Positions 25,776 to 33,753 of a DNA stretch of 64,000 nt are shown in pieces. Within the stretch, counting starts at the first letter, position 1, and the number at the start of each line of letters is the position of its first letter. The DNA is from Ornithinimicrobium sediminis. GTDB taxonomy: Bacteria; Actinomycetota; Actinomycetes; Actinomycetales; Dermatophilaceae. The notes under the pieces were generated by a model. The model saw only the letters and a list, made by a program, of their open reading frames with translations, was not told the DNA's origin and did no database searches. The stretch spans positions 62,001-126,000 of the forward strand of contig NZ_JAJSDQ010000004.1 in assembly GCF_021272345.1 (NCBI RefSeq). The letters are read 5' to 3'. The position numbers and the translations under genes were made by a program.

Positions 25776-27171
25776 CTGTGTCCTGGCAGAGGGCCTTCCG
25801 GGCGGCGTGAGCGGCTGCGAGGGCCGCGGCCGCTGTCGCCTGGAAGGGGCGTGGTCAGGATGGAAGTGCTGTTCGAGCGGGTGGCCGGGTTGGACGTCGG
25901 TAAGGAGTCGCTCACGGTGTGCGTGCGTACCCCGGGTGCGCGGCGTGGCCGGCACACCGAGACGCGCACGTTCAAGACCACGACCGGGTCACTGCGGGTG
26001 ATGCGCGACTGGCTGGTCGAGAACGGGGTGAGCATCGCGGCGATGGAGTCGACCTCGACGTACTGGAAGCCGCCGTTCTACTGCCTGGAGGAGGTGATGG
26101 AGGTCTGGCTGCTCAACGCCGCGCACATGAAGGCCGTGCCCGGTCGCAAGACGGACGTGCGGGACGCGGAGTGGATCGCTCAGCTGCTCGAGCACGGGCT
26201 GCTGGCGCCCTCGTTCGTGCCGCCGCCGGTCATCCGCTCGTTGCGGATGCTGACCCGCTACCGGGTGCAGCTGATGGGCGACCGGACCCGGGAGATCACC
26301 CGGTTGGAGCTGATGCTGGAGGATGCCTCGATCAAGCTGTCTACCGTCGCATCCTCCCTGTCGACGGTCTCGGCGCGGGTGATCCTGACCGCGATGATCG
26401 CCGGGGAACGTGACCCGATGGTGTTGGCGGAGATGGCCAAGGGCCGGATGCGCTCGAAGATCCCTGACCTGGCCCAGGCGCTGGAGGGGCACTTCGAGGC
26501 CCGTCACGCCCGGCTGGCCCGCTCGATCCTGGACCGCCTGGACCAGGTCGAGGCGCACCTGGTCGAGCTGGACGAGACGATCCGGGAGGCCTGCGCCCCG
26601 TGGGCGCACGAGATCGAGCTGCTGCAGACCATCCCCGGCGTCGGGGAGCGCGTGGCCCAGGTCATCGTGGCCGAGACCGGTGCGGACATGTCCCGCTTCC
26701 CCTCGGCCGCGCACCTGGCCTCCTGGGCCGGGCTTGCTCCGGGGGTGTACGAGTCGGCGGGCAAGACCCGCCCGGCCGGCACCCGGCACGGCAACAAGTG
26801 GCTGTGCGCGATGCTCGTCGAAGCCGCCGGGTCGGTGGCCCGGATGCACGGCAAGAACTACCTCGCGGCGCAGCACGCCCGCCTGGCCAAACGCCGCGGC
26901 CGGGGGCGGGCCCAGGTCGCCGTCGCACACTCGATCCTGGTGTGCGCCTACCACATGCTCAGCAACGACGAGCCTTACCGCGACCTGGGAGCTGACTGGC
27001 TGTCGCGCCGCACCGAGGAGGCCCACACCCGTCGCCTCGTCGCCCAGCTCGAACGGCTCGGGCACAAGGTCGTCATCGACCCCGTCGCCTGACCGTGCTG
27101 TCCGGAACGACGTGCCGGGCTCCGCCCGGCGCGCTCACGCGCACGCCTTCGGCCGGGTTATTCACGGGTCT
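25776..27171 (+). mobile_element. IS110-family insertion sequence, provisional ends
   Basis: The transposase gene 25860-27092 is flanked by the same 10-nt word gggtctgtgt at 25772-25781 and 27166-27175. IS110 elements lack inverted repeats and recombine at a short core, often CT, so the CT within this word is a plausible junction. That would give an element of about 1.4 kb. A 7-bp hairpin (27114-27120 with 27124-27130) follows the gene. Confidence 0.5.
25860..27092 (+). CDS. IS110-family transposase
   Basis: This 410-residue protein begins MEVLFERVAGLDVGKESLTV, the DEDD domain, with the conserved Glu in AAMESTSTYWKP. MKAVPGRKTDVRDAEWIAQL supplies the later acidic residues. The second domain carries LLQTIPGVGERVAQVIVAET and FPSAAHLASWAGLAPG with its catalytic serine. 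The length and motifs are complete, so it is probably active. It differs clearly from the transposase at 15499-16953, so the two elements arrived independently. Confidence 0.93.
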   Translation: MEVLFERVAGLDVGKESLTVCVRTPGARRGRHTETRTFKTTTGSLRVMRDWLVENGVSIAAMESTSTYWKPPFYCLEEVMEVWLLNAAHMKAVPGRKTDVRDAEWIAQLLEHGLLAPSFVPPPVIRSLRMLTRYRVQLMGDRTREITRLELMLEDASIKLSTVASSLSTVSARVILTAMIAGERDPMVLAEMAKGRMRSKIPDLAQALEGHFEARHARLARSILDRLDQVEAHLVELDETIREACAPWAHEIELLQTIPGVGERVAQVIVAETGADMSRFPSAAHLASWAGLAPGVYESAGKTRPAGTRHGNKWLCAMLVEAAGSVARMHGKNYLAAQHARLAKRRGRGRAQVAVAHSILVCAYHMLSNDEPYRDLGADWLSRRTEEAHTRRLVAQLERLGHKVVIDPVA

Positions 27172-27377
27172 GTGTGGGACATGAGCGGGGCGGAAAGCGA
27201 CGGCTTCAGCGTCGGTGAGCGTGCACGGGTCGTGGCCAGCTCAGGGGTGGGCGAGCGCGCGGTCGGTGCTGGGTTCGTCAGGTCGGGTGACAGTCAGGGC
27301 TCGGTGAGTCCCTGGGGGCTGGGCTTCCGCTTTGGGTGGCGTCAGGAGACTTCCTAGGGCGTGGAGAGGTGCGAGGG

Positions 27378-27755
27378 ATGGGCAAGCAGGTGGCGAGGCA
27401 GCAGGCGCGGGCACGTGCCCGGAAAGCGCGGGCCCAGGCGCGGGAGGACCAGGCGAAGCGGGAGCAGCGGTTGACCGGGTTGGGCGAACAGGTCGTCGCC
27501 GCGGTGACGGAGCGGGACGCGGCGGTGGTCGACTGCGAACGGCGGGCAGGTCGAGCGCTGCGGTCGTTGGTCGAGGAGGGGCTGAGCACGCGGGAGGCGC
27601 TGGCGTGGTGCGGCGTCGAGCTGACGGCGCGCGAGGTGCACCGGCTGGTCCGTGACGCGGAGGTCGGTGGGGAGTCGTCGCCGGATGAGGAGGGCAAGCC
27701 ACGCCCAGCCACTCCCCCGTGCGTCTCGGGCGCGCCGGCCAAGGGCCGAGGGTAG
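27378..27755 (+). CDS. basic helical protein of unknown function
   Basis: A 125-residue protein. The first 45 residues are a strongly basic helix (MGKQVARQQARARARKARAQ). The rest has a helix-turn-helix-like stretch (LSTREALAWCGVELTAREVH) followed by a disordered tail. DNA or RNA binding is possible. The ATG at 27378 was chosen over 27336; GAGG lies upstream. It sits between an IS110 element and an amidohydrolase. I recognise no named family. Confidence 0.5.
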   Translation: MGKQVARQQARARARKARAQAREDQAKREQRLTGLGEQVVAAVTERDAAVVDCERRAGRALRSLVEEGLSTREALAWCGVELTAREVHRLVRDAEVGGESSPDEEGKPRPATPPCVSGAPAKGRG

Positions 27756-27758
27756 CGT
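27753..27758 (+). promoter_or_regulatory. -10 box of a probable leaderless promoter
   Basis: TAGCGT lies 8 nt before the ATG at 27767; its first bases overlap the stop codon of the preceding gene. Confidence 0.45.
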
Positions 27759-27766
27759 CGGCCGAC

Positions 27767-29005
27767 ATGAACCGGGTCCTCTTCAGTGGTGGTGTGCTGG
27801 TCGACGGTACGGGCGCCGAGCCGGTGCCCGGTGACGTCCTGGTGGTGGACGGCCGGGTGGCGGCCGTCGGGACCGACGTCCCGGGGTCGGTCGGCGACGC
27901 CTCGGACGATGACACGCAGGTGGTGGACTGTGCGGGCGCGTTCGTGACCCCCGGACTCTTCGATTGCCACGTGCACTTCCTGTTCGAGCAGCCCACGATG
28001 GTGCAGATCCTCCAGGCGCCGTTCTCCCTGCCCTTCTACGAGGCCATCGACCGGATGCGACGCACGGTCGCGACGGGCGTCACGTACGTGCGGGACGCCG
28101 GGGGTGCGGACCTGGGGCTGGCCGAGGCCGTGCGGCGCGGGCTGGTGCTCGGGCCGCGTATGCAGGTGGCGCTCCAGATGATCAGCCAGACCGGCGGGCA
28201 CGGCGACGACTGGCACGTATGCGGCGCGCAGGTCGGTCTCCTCGCGGATCATCCCGGCAGACCGTCCGCGGTGGTGGACGGACCCGTGGAGATGCGACGC
28301 AAGGTCCGCGAGCTGGTCCGGGCCGGTGCGGACGTGATCAAGGTCGCGACCAGCGGCGGCGTGCTCTCGCCTCGGTCCAACCCGATGCACGGCCACCTGC
28401 GCGACGACGAGGTCGCCGAGCTGGTGGCCGAGGCGACCGCCGCGGGGCTCAACGTCATGGCGCACGCGATCGCCACGGACGGGATCAAGACGGCGGTCCG
28501 CAACGGGGTCCGCTCCATCGAGCACGGGATCTACCTCGACGACGAGGCGATCGAGCTCATGCTCGAGCACGGCACCTGGCTGGTGCCCACCCTCAGCGCG
28601 CCCCGGGCGGTGTTGGCCCAGGCCGACGCGGGTGCGGCGATGTCCGACGCCGTGGTCGCCAAGGCCCGCATGGTCGCCGCCGTGCACGATGCGTCGGTGC
28701 GGCGGGCGATCGAGGCCGGCGTGAAGGTGGCGATGGGCACCGACTGCGGGGTGGGCGTGCACGGCACCAACCTCGACGAGCTCGGGCATCTCGCCGCCCT
28801 CGGTATGGCGCCCGCCCGGGTCTGGGCCGCCGCGTCCGGTGTCGCCGCAGAGCTGCTCGGTGTCGAGGCCGACCACGGAACCCTCGAGACGGGCAAGGTC
28901 GGCGACGTGGTCGTGGTCGACGGTGCCTACGACGACCTGACCGGGCTGCGCGAGCGGGTCCGGGAGGTCTGGATGGCCGGCGAGCGGGTCACCTCCCGCG
29001 AGTAG
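27767..29005 (+). CDS. amidohydrolase (prolidase/imidazolonepropionase-like)
   Basis: This 412-residue metal-dependent hydrolase has the first metal pair in LFDCHVHFLFE (about 67), the bridging lysine region ADVIKVATSGG (about 190), a histidine in VMAHAIATDG (about 230), another in SIEHGIYLDD (about 255) and the catalytic Asp in AMGTDCGVG (about 327). The N- and C-terminal beta-sandwich strands (VLVVDGRVAAVG; GKVGDVVVVDG) are complete. The family includes Xaa-Pro dipeptidases and other amide hydrolases, and the substrate cannot be assigned. It converges on the integrase with a 12-bp gap. Confidence 0.88.
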   Translation: MNRVLFSGGVLVDGTGAEPVPGDVLVVDGRVAAVGTDVPGSVGDASDDDTQVVDCAGAFVTPGLFDCHVHFLFEQPTMVQILQAPFSLPFYEAIDRMRRTVATGVTYVRDAGGADLGLAEAVRRGLVLGPRMQVALQMISQTGGHGDDWHVCGAQVGLLADHPGRPSAVVDGPVEMRRKVRELVRAGADVIKVATSGGVLSPRSNPMHGHLRDDEVAELVAEATAAGLNVMAHAIATDGIKTAVRNGVRSIEHGIYLDDEAIELMLEHGTWLVPTLSAPRAVLAQADAGAAMSDAVVAKARMVAAVHDASVRRAIEAGVKVAMGTDCGVGVHGTNLDELGHLAALGMAPARVWAAASGVAAELLGVEADHGTLETGKVGDVVVVDGAYDDLTGLRERVREVWMAGERVTSRE

Positions 29006-29017
29006 ACGCCGCGGTGC

Positions 29018-30143
29018 TCAGGACTGCGGTCTACGGGCCAGGTCCGAGAGCTTGGCGGCGATCTCGGCGTCACGGCCCTGGGCAGCGTGCTGGTAGCGCA
29101 GCGCGGCAGCGACCGTCGAGTGGCCGAGCCGGGCCTGCAGCTCGGCCAGGGTCGCGCCGGTCATCGCGACCATGGTGGCGCCGGTGTGCCGCAGGTCGTG
29201 GATCCTCAGGTCCTCGCGCCGGGCGGCCGCTCGCGCCTTGCACCAGGCGGTGTGCAGGACCGTCGGCTGCAGGTGCCGCTGCCGGTCGCGCACCGACGGG
29301 AACAGCAGTGCGTCAGCTCCAGGCCGCACGTGCGTCTCGAGGTGCTGCTGCAGCGCGGGGACGATGTGCGGCGGCACGCTGACCTCGCGGGTGCCGGCGG
29401 CCGACTTCGGGGTGCCGACGACCGGCTGGCCCCGGACCCAGGACACCGCCCGGGTCACCTTGACGACACCGTGGTCCAGGTCGAGGTCGCGCCGCCGCAG
29501 CTCGAGCACCTCCCCCCACCCGCAGGGCGCACCAGGCGCACAGCAGGACGACCGCCCCCAGGTGGTCCGGCATCTCCTCCACGAGCACGTCGAGCTCGGC
29601 CAGGGTGGCCGGGTGGATCTCCTTCTTCGTCGGAGGGTTGGAGGCGGCTCGGACGCGGCACGGGTTGCTGGCGACAAGCTCGTCTGTGACGGCGGTGGTC
29701 AGGATGGCCCGCAGCAACGCGTAGGCGCGGGCGTTGACTGTCGGGTGCTCCGGGGACAGGCCGGCCCACCACCGGCGCACGAGGGCCGGCGTGAGGTCGG
29801 TGACGAGCAGGTCGCCGAACTCCGGCTCGAGGTAGCGCCGTAGCAAGTGGTCGTAGCCCTCGCGGGTCCGGGGCTTGAGGGACCGGTCGGTCAGCCACTG
29901 GTGGGCGTACTCATCGAAGGTGGGTGGTGCCAGCCGCTCGGCGATCTCCGCCCGCCGCTTCGGAGCGACCCAGTCGTCGCGACTCGCCAGCGCACGCTCG
30001 TGGGCCAGCCAGGCCTCGGCGTCAGCCTTGGAGGCGAAGGTGTACGGAGCAGCGTACCTCCCCAGATCCGGACCGGTGTAGCTCGCCTGCCACCGCTTCG
30101 ACGGCAGCCGCCGCAGTGCGCCGAAGCCCCGTCTCGTTGCCAT
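29018..30143 (-). pseudogene. int: tyrosine integrase, frameshifted
   Basis: The N-terminal part, from the ATG at 30143 (MATRRGFGALRRLPSKRWQA), has the AP2-like arm-binding domain and the SAM-like core-binding domain (FDEYAHQWLTDRSLKPRTRE). At about 29515-29527 the frame is lost: LLCAWCALR should be followed by WGEVLELRRRDLDLDHG, which is one base out of register beside a run of six G. The downstream frame holds the catalytic HDLRHTGATM, LGHST and tyrosine ALRYQHAA. All catalytic boxes are intact, so one base repairs the gene. It lies 142 bp from tRNA-Thr and is transcribed away from it. Confidence 0.85.
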
Positions 30144-30154
30144 ACCGCACCCCA

Positions 30155-30174
30155 TTTCGTGCAACATACGTGCA
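30155..30174. repeat. integrase arm-type site candidate, right
   Basis: This is identical to 14226-14245. It lies just upstream of the integrase start and continues as a second GTGCAAC copy, so it may bind the integrase arm domain and affect its expression. Confidence 0.65.
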
Positions 30175-30270
30175 ACAAGAGTGCCACTTCGTGCGTTACT
30201 CCTGACAACGTGTGACCACGCCAGCTCAGGGCATGATCACGTCATTTCCGCTGGTCAGAGCGATGAAATT

Positions 30271-30330
30271 GCTGTTCAGGAGGAGAGCTGGCGAGGGGAC
30301 TCGAACCCCTAACCACCTGTTTACAAGACA
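30271..30330. repeat. right attachment-site repeat (tRNA-Thr side)
   Basis: Direct repeat of 14110-14169. It covers the 3' half of tRNA-Thr plus 15 nt beyond its 3' end. The tRNA side is intact, as expected when an element integrates into a tRNA 3' end. Confidence 0.8.
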
Positions 30331-30358
30331 GGTGCGCTACCGATTGCGCCACGCCAGC
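30286..30358 (-). tRNA. tRNA-Thr (anticodon TGT)
   Basis: The minus strand folds as a complete cloverleaf: acceptor GCTGGCG/CGCCAGC with discriminator T, D-arm GCGC...GCGC, anticodon stem CCTGT/ACAGG around loop CTTGTAA, and T-arm AGGGG-TTCGAGT-CCCCT. The CCA is not encoded. It is the integration site of the island. Confidence 0.95.
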
Positions 30359-30417
30359 CGGTCCGGCCGCCCGAGGGCACCCGGCCAGGGGCCGATGTTA
30401 CAGGCTCCTCGGTGACC

Positions 30418-31737
30418 TCAGACCGGCGTCGAGGACAGCACGCTGGAGCCGATGTAGCGGCCGTCGCCGATCTTGAGCCACCCGTTGACCCAGGTGCCGG
30501 TCACAGCCGTGCCGCGGGTCTCGGTGCCGACGACGCGGTAGCCGGTGCCGGGGCCGGAGCGCACGTAGGCAGCGCTGCTGGCACTGACGTAGCGGGTGAC
30601 CTCACCCGAGGACGGAGGCGGGGTCGAGGGGGCCGTCGAGCCGCCGATCGGCGTCGAGGACAGCACCGAGGGGCCGATGTAGCGGCCGTCGCCGATCTTG
30701 AGCCACCCGTTGACCCAGGTGCCGGTCACGGTAGTGCCGCGGGCGACCGTGCCCACGACCCCGTAGCCGGAGCCGGGGCCGGAGCGCACGTAGGCGGCGG
30801 TGCTCGCGCTCACGTAGCGGGTCACCTCCCCGGAGGCCGGGGGCGCAGGTGTCGAGCTGCCCCCGGTGACGGGCGTCGTGGAGATCACGGTCGGGCCCAG
30901 GAAGCGGCCGGAGGCCATCTGCAGCCAGCCGCCGGCGACCAGCGTGCCGGTGACCTCGGCGCCCCGCTCGGCCTGGCCGACCACCGCATACCCCATGCCC
31001 GGGCCGGACCGCACGTTGGCGGAGTCGCTCGCACTCACGTAGCGCGTCACCGTGCCGGGCGCGGGAGCCGGTGCGGGGGCGCTGCCACCGGTCACCGGCG
31101 TGGTCGACAGGACTCCGGGGCCGAGGAACTTCCCGGTGCCGATCTGCAGCCATCCCCCGCCGACCAGCGTGCCGGTCACCTGGGTGCCCCGGGCCGCCTG
31201 CCCGATGACCGAGTAGCCCGTGCCCGGGCCGGACCGGATGTTGGCGGAGTCGGTCGCGCTCACGTAGCGGGTGACCGTGACGCCCGACGCAGTCCCCGGC
31301 GCCACCGGGTTGGTGACGGGCTGTGCGTTGGGGTCAGCGCCGCCGTTGGTGCGCGTCAGGCCCGCCCGCACCGAGCAGACCGGCCAGGCGCCCGGCCCTT
31401 GCCCGTGGAGCACCCGTCGCGCGATGGCGATCTGCTGGGCCTTGGTCGCCTGGTGCGCGAAGGCCGCGAAGGTCTGGCCGCCGTAGCCCCTCCACGTCGG
31501 CTGGTAGAACTGCAGCCCGCCGTAGTAGCCGTTGCCGGTGTTGATGTCCCACCGGCCGCTGGACTCGCAGTCGGCGACCCCGTCCCACACCGTCTCGTCG
31601 TACTGCGCCTGCGCGGCAGGGGCCGCCATCGTGAAGGCGCCCACCGCCGTGGCGCCCGCCGCGGTGACCGTGGTCATCCGGCGCAGGGCCGTCGTGCCTG
31701 ACGTGTGGGACGCGCGGGGCGATGCGTCGGAAACCAT
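30418..31737 (-). CDS. Rpf-like transglycosylase with four SH3-type repeats
   Basis: This 439-residue secreted protein has a signal peptide ending in PAAQA (about residue 45). A resuscitation-promoting-factor/transglycosylase domain follows, with catalytic Glu in VADCESSGRWDINTGNGYYG and the QFYQPTWRGYGG segment. After a Pro-rich linker come four SH3b repeats of about 65 residues (TRYVSATDSANIRSGPGTGY and near copies), which should bind the cell wall. It cleaves peptidoglycan and may aid resuscitation from dormancy. The ATG at 31737 has CGGAGG eight bases upstream. The last two repeats are nearly identical. Confidence 0.9.
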   Translation of the reverse strand: MVSDASPRASHTSGTTALRRMTTVTAAGATAVGAFTMAAPAAQAQYDETVWDGVADCESSGRWDINTGNGYYGGLQFYQPTWRGYGGQTFAAFAHQATKAQQIAIARRVLHGQGPGAWPVCSVRAGLTRTNGGADPNAQPVTNPVAPGTASGVTVTRYVSATDSANIRSGPGTGYSVIGQAARGTQVTGTLVGGGWLQIGTGKFLGPGVLSTTPVTGGSAPAPAPAPGTVTRYVSASDSANVRSGPGMGYAVVGQAERGAEVTGTLVAGGWLQMASGRFLGPTVISTTPVTGGSSTPAPPASGEVTRYVSASTAAYVRSGPGSGYGVVGTVARGTTVTGTWVNGWLKIGDGRYIGPSVLSSTPIGGSTAPSTPPPSSGEVTRYVSASSAAYVRSGPGTGYRVVGTETRGTAVTGTWVNGWLKIGDGRYIGSSVLSSTPV

Positions 31738-31773
31738 GAACCGAACCTCCGTAGGCGGATACCAGATTCGACT

Positions 31774-31801
31774 ACGGTACGGGTGAATTGACACGCGTCA
31801 A
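31774..31801 (-). promoter_or_regulatory. promoter of the Rpf-like gene
   Basis: On the minus strand TTGACG (31801-31796) and TACCGT (31779-31774) are separated by 16 nt, 36 nt before the ATG. The -35 lies in the perfect inverted repeat TTGAC-GCGT-GTCAA. An 8-bp palindrome (ACAATTGT) lies just upstream. Confidence 0.55.
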
Positions 31802-31816
31802 CCCCTGTCACAATTG

Positions 31817-33610
31817 TCACTCCAGTCTCGTCCACCCCAGGAACTCGACGAGCGGCGGTTCTCCGCCGGGGTTGGGCCACCACGACACGTCCTGACCCTC
31901 GAGCGCGGCCCACACCCCGAGGCCGAGCGCGCCGACGCTCAGCAGGCTCACGACGACCTGGGTGACCACCCCTGCCGGCAGCACCGCACGCACGATCGTG
32001 CGTGACCCGCGGCGCAGCGAGATGCCGCCGGGACCCCACCACGTCGTGAGCGCTCCGAGCAGCGAGCCGACCCCGATCGCGACGGGGTGCTCGATCCCGA
32101 TGTCCACCACCCCCGCCATGGCGAGACCGTATGACGTGAGCGCTGCGGCGACGACAGCGAAGGCGACCGGCAGCAGCAGGCTCAGCCCGGCCCCCAGCAC
32201 CGCACCCACCAGGTGCCAGGGTGCGGCCAGCATCATCATCGGCAGGTCGCTGCCGCGAGGGCCGGCCTCGTGGCGCCGCAGCACCAGCCCGGTCATGGTG
32301 CGGTCCACCCAGCGGCCCAGCACCGACCACAGCGCGAGCACACCCCAGGCGAGCAGCGGCACGACGGCGGACACCGCCACGAAGAGGAGCAGCAGCGCCG
32401 CGAGGGTGCCGGTGCGCATCGGCCGGCCGATCCGGGGGTCGCCCGGGCGGGCGGGATAGGCCGGCGACGCCCCACCACCGGTCGGGCCCGGCTGGGCAGG
32501 CCCGAGCCGTGGGTCGTGCGGTGGACCGTAGGGCGACCCGTTCGGCGGCGGAAGCGGGTAGGGACCGGGCTGCGGCCCACGGGGGGGAGGCTGGGGCGGG
32601 CGCTGCACGGGTTGCACGCGGGTGTGCGCGACGGGCTGGACCACCGTGGGGTCGACGACCTCCTGGGCCCCCGTCCGTGCCGTCCGGTCGGAGGCCCAGG
32701 GCTGGTCCGGCGTCGTGGGACGCGAGGTCGTGTGGTCCGCCGAGGGCACGTGCCGCGTGAGCACCTCCTCGACAGGCCGGCGCTCGGCATACGCCTGCAG
32801 CGCCTCCAGCACGACGTCCGCCCCCGGCCGGTGCGCCGGGTCCGGGTGCAGGGCCGCCAGGAGCAGCGGCCTGAGGTCGGGGTCCACCTCGACCAGCTGG
32901 GTGCGGCCACGGATGACCCGGTCGAGCACGACGCTCATCGGCCCTCGCCCGAACGGCGGCTGGCCGCTCGCGGCGAACGACAGCGTGGCCGCCCACCCCC
33001 ACCAGTCGGTGGCCTCGGTCACCGAGCCGCCCTCCACGACCTCCGGCGACAGGTAGCCCGGGGTGCCCATCACCATCCCGGTCATGGTGAGCCTGACGTC
33101 CTCGCTGACCTGGGCGATGCCGAAGTCGATGACGACCGGGTCGTCCCCCACCATGAGCACGTTGCCCGGCTTGAGGTCCCGGTGCACGATGCCGACGGCA
33201 TGGATGGCCTCCAGCGCCTCGTAGAGCCCCTGCCCGAGCCGCGCGAGCGCCTCGGGAGGCAGCGGGCCCTGCTCGGCCACGACCACGTCCAGCGGCGCCC
33301 CGGGGACGTACTCCGTGACCAGGTAGGGCGAGGGCCCGTCCACGTCGGCGTCCAGCACCGCGGCGACGTTGGGATGGTGCACCCGCTCCAGGGTCGCGAC
33401 CTCGCGGCGCAGCCGGGCGCGGGCGCCCTCGTCGTGGGCGATGTGCGGCCGCAGCACCTTGATGGCACAGTCCCGGCCGTCGGGCATGAAGGCCCGGTAG
33501 ACGATGCCCATGCCCCCCTCGCCGATCCGGGGGCCGAGCTCGTAGGGGCCAAGGCGGCGCGGCGCCTCGGCCTCCTCGGTGCGGGGCAGCTCGGTGGTCA
33601 CGGAGTCCAC
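31817..33610 (-). CDS. Ser/Thr protein kinase, membrane-anchored
   Basis: This 597-residue Hanks-type kinase has the P-loop IGEGGMGIVYRA, VAIK-like CAIKVLRP, catalytic loop VHRDLKPGNVLM, DFG in VVIDFGIAQVS and an activation segment with threonines (LTMTGMVMGTPGYLSPE). A Pro-rich juxtamembrane region (about 300-395) precedes four or five hydrophobic helices (400-570) and a short exposed end. No PASTA domains are present, so it is not PknB. It may share regulation with the Rpf-like gene that follows 79 bp downstream, suggesting a cell-wall or growth role. The start is GTG at 33610; GTG at 33601 is possible. Confidence 0.9.
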   Translation of the reverse strand: MDSVTTELPRTEEAEAPRRLGPYELGPRIGEGGMGIVYRAFMPDGRDCAIKVLRPHIAHDEGARARLRREVATLERVHHPNVAAVLDADVDGPSPYLVTEYVPGAPLDVVVAEQGPLPPEALARLGQGLYEALEAIHAVGIVHRDLKPGNVLMVGDDPVVIDFGIAQVSEDVRLTMTGMVMGTPGYLSPEVVEGGSVTEATDWWGWAATLSFAASGQPPFGRGPMSVVLDRVIRGRTQLVEVDPDLRPLLLAALHPDPAHRPGADVVLEALQAYAERRPVEEVLTRHVPSADHTTSRPTTPDQPWASDRTARTGAQEVVDPTVVQPVAHTRVQPVQRPPQPPPRGPQPGPYPLPPPNGSPYGPPHDPRLGPAQPGPTGGGASPAYPARPGDPRIGRPMRTGTLAALLLLFVAVSAVVPLLAWGVLALWSVLGRWVDRTMTGLVLRRHEAGPRGSDLPMMMLAAPWHLVGAVLGAGLSLLLPVAFAVVAAALTSYGLAMAGVVDIGIEHPVAIGVGSLLGALTTWWGPGGISLRRGSRTIVRAVLPAGVVTQVVVSLLSVGALGLGVWAALEGQDVSWWPNPGGEPPLVEFLGWTRLE

Positions 33611-33753
33611 GGTATGCGGTCAGCCCTGGGACGCGCCTGCACGCCCCGGTCCTGACGGGTCGCGGACGACCGGGAGCCGGCGCCGTGGCACCAGCAGCCG
33701 CGGCGCCGGCGGGGCTGGCCTAGGCTGGCGGCTCGAGCAACGAGGGAGGTCTC

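Larger units (their letters stand above)
14110..30330. mobile_element. tRNA-Thr-integrated genomic island, about 16.2 kb
   Basis: Four signs mark this element. A 60-nt direct repeat (14110-14169 and 30271-30330, 54 identical positions) contains the 3' half of tRNA-Thr. A tyrosine integrase lies next to the intact tRNA. An identical 20-nt arm-like sequence sits inside each end (14226-14245 and 30155-30174). The content is patchy: two IS110 elements, an IS3 relic and broken genes. The integrase is frameshifted and the left repeat is degenerate, so the island looks old and fixed. No conjugation or structural phage genes remain. Confidence 0.75.

Noticed and set aside
14110-30330. A complete prophage or conjugative element
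   Set aside because: No capsid, portal, terminase, tail, relaxase or type IV secretion genes were found, only an integrase, IS elements and metabolic or signalling cargo.
31738-31816. Possible ydaO-type (c-di-AMP) riboswitch before the Rpf-like gene
   Set aside because: This association is common in actinobacteria, but the gap here is only 79 bp and lacks the aptamer core. A simple promoter is seen instead.
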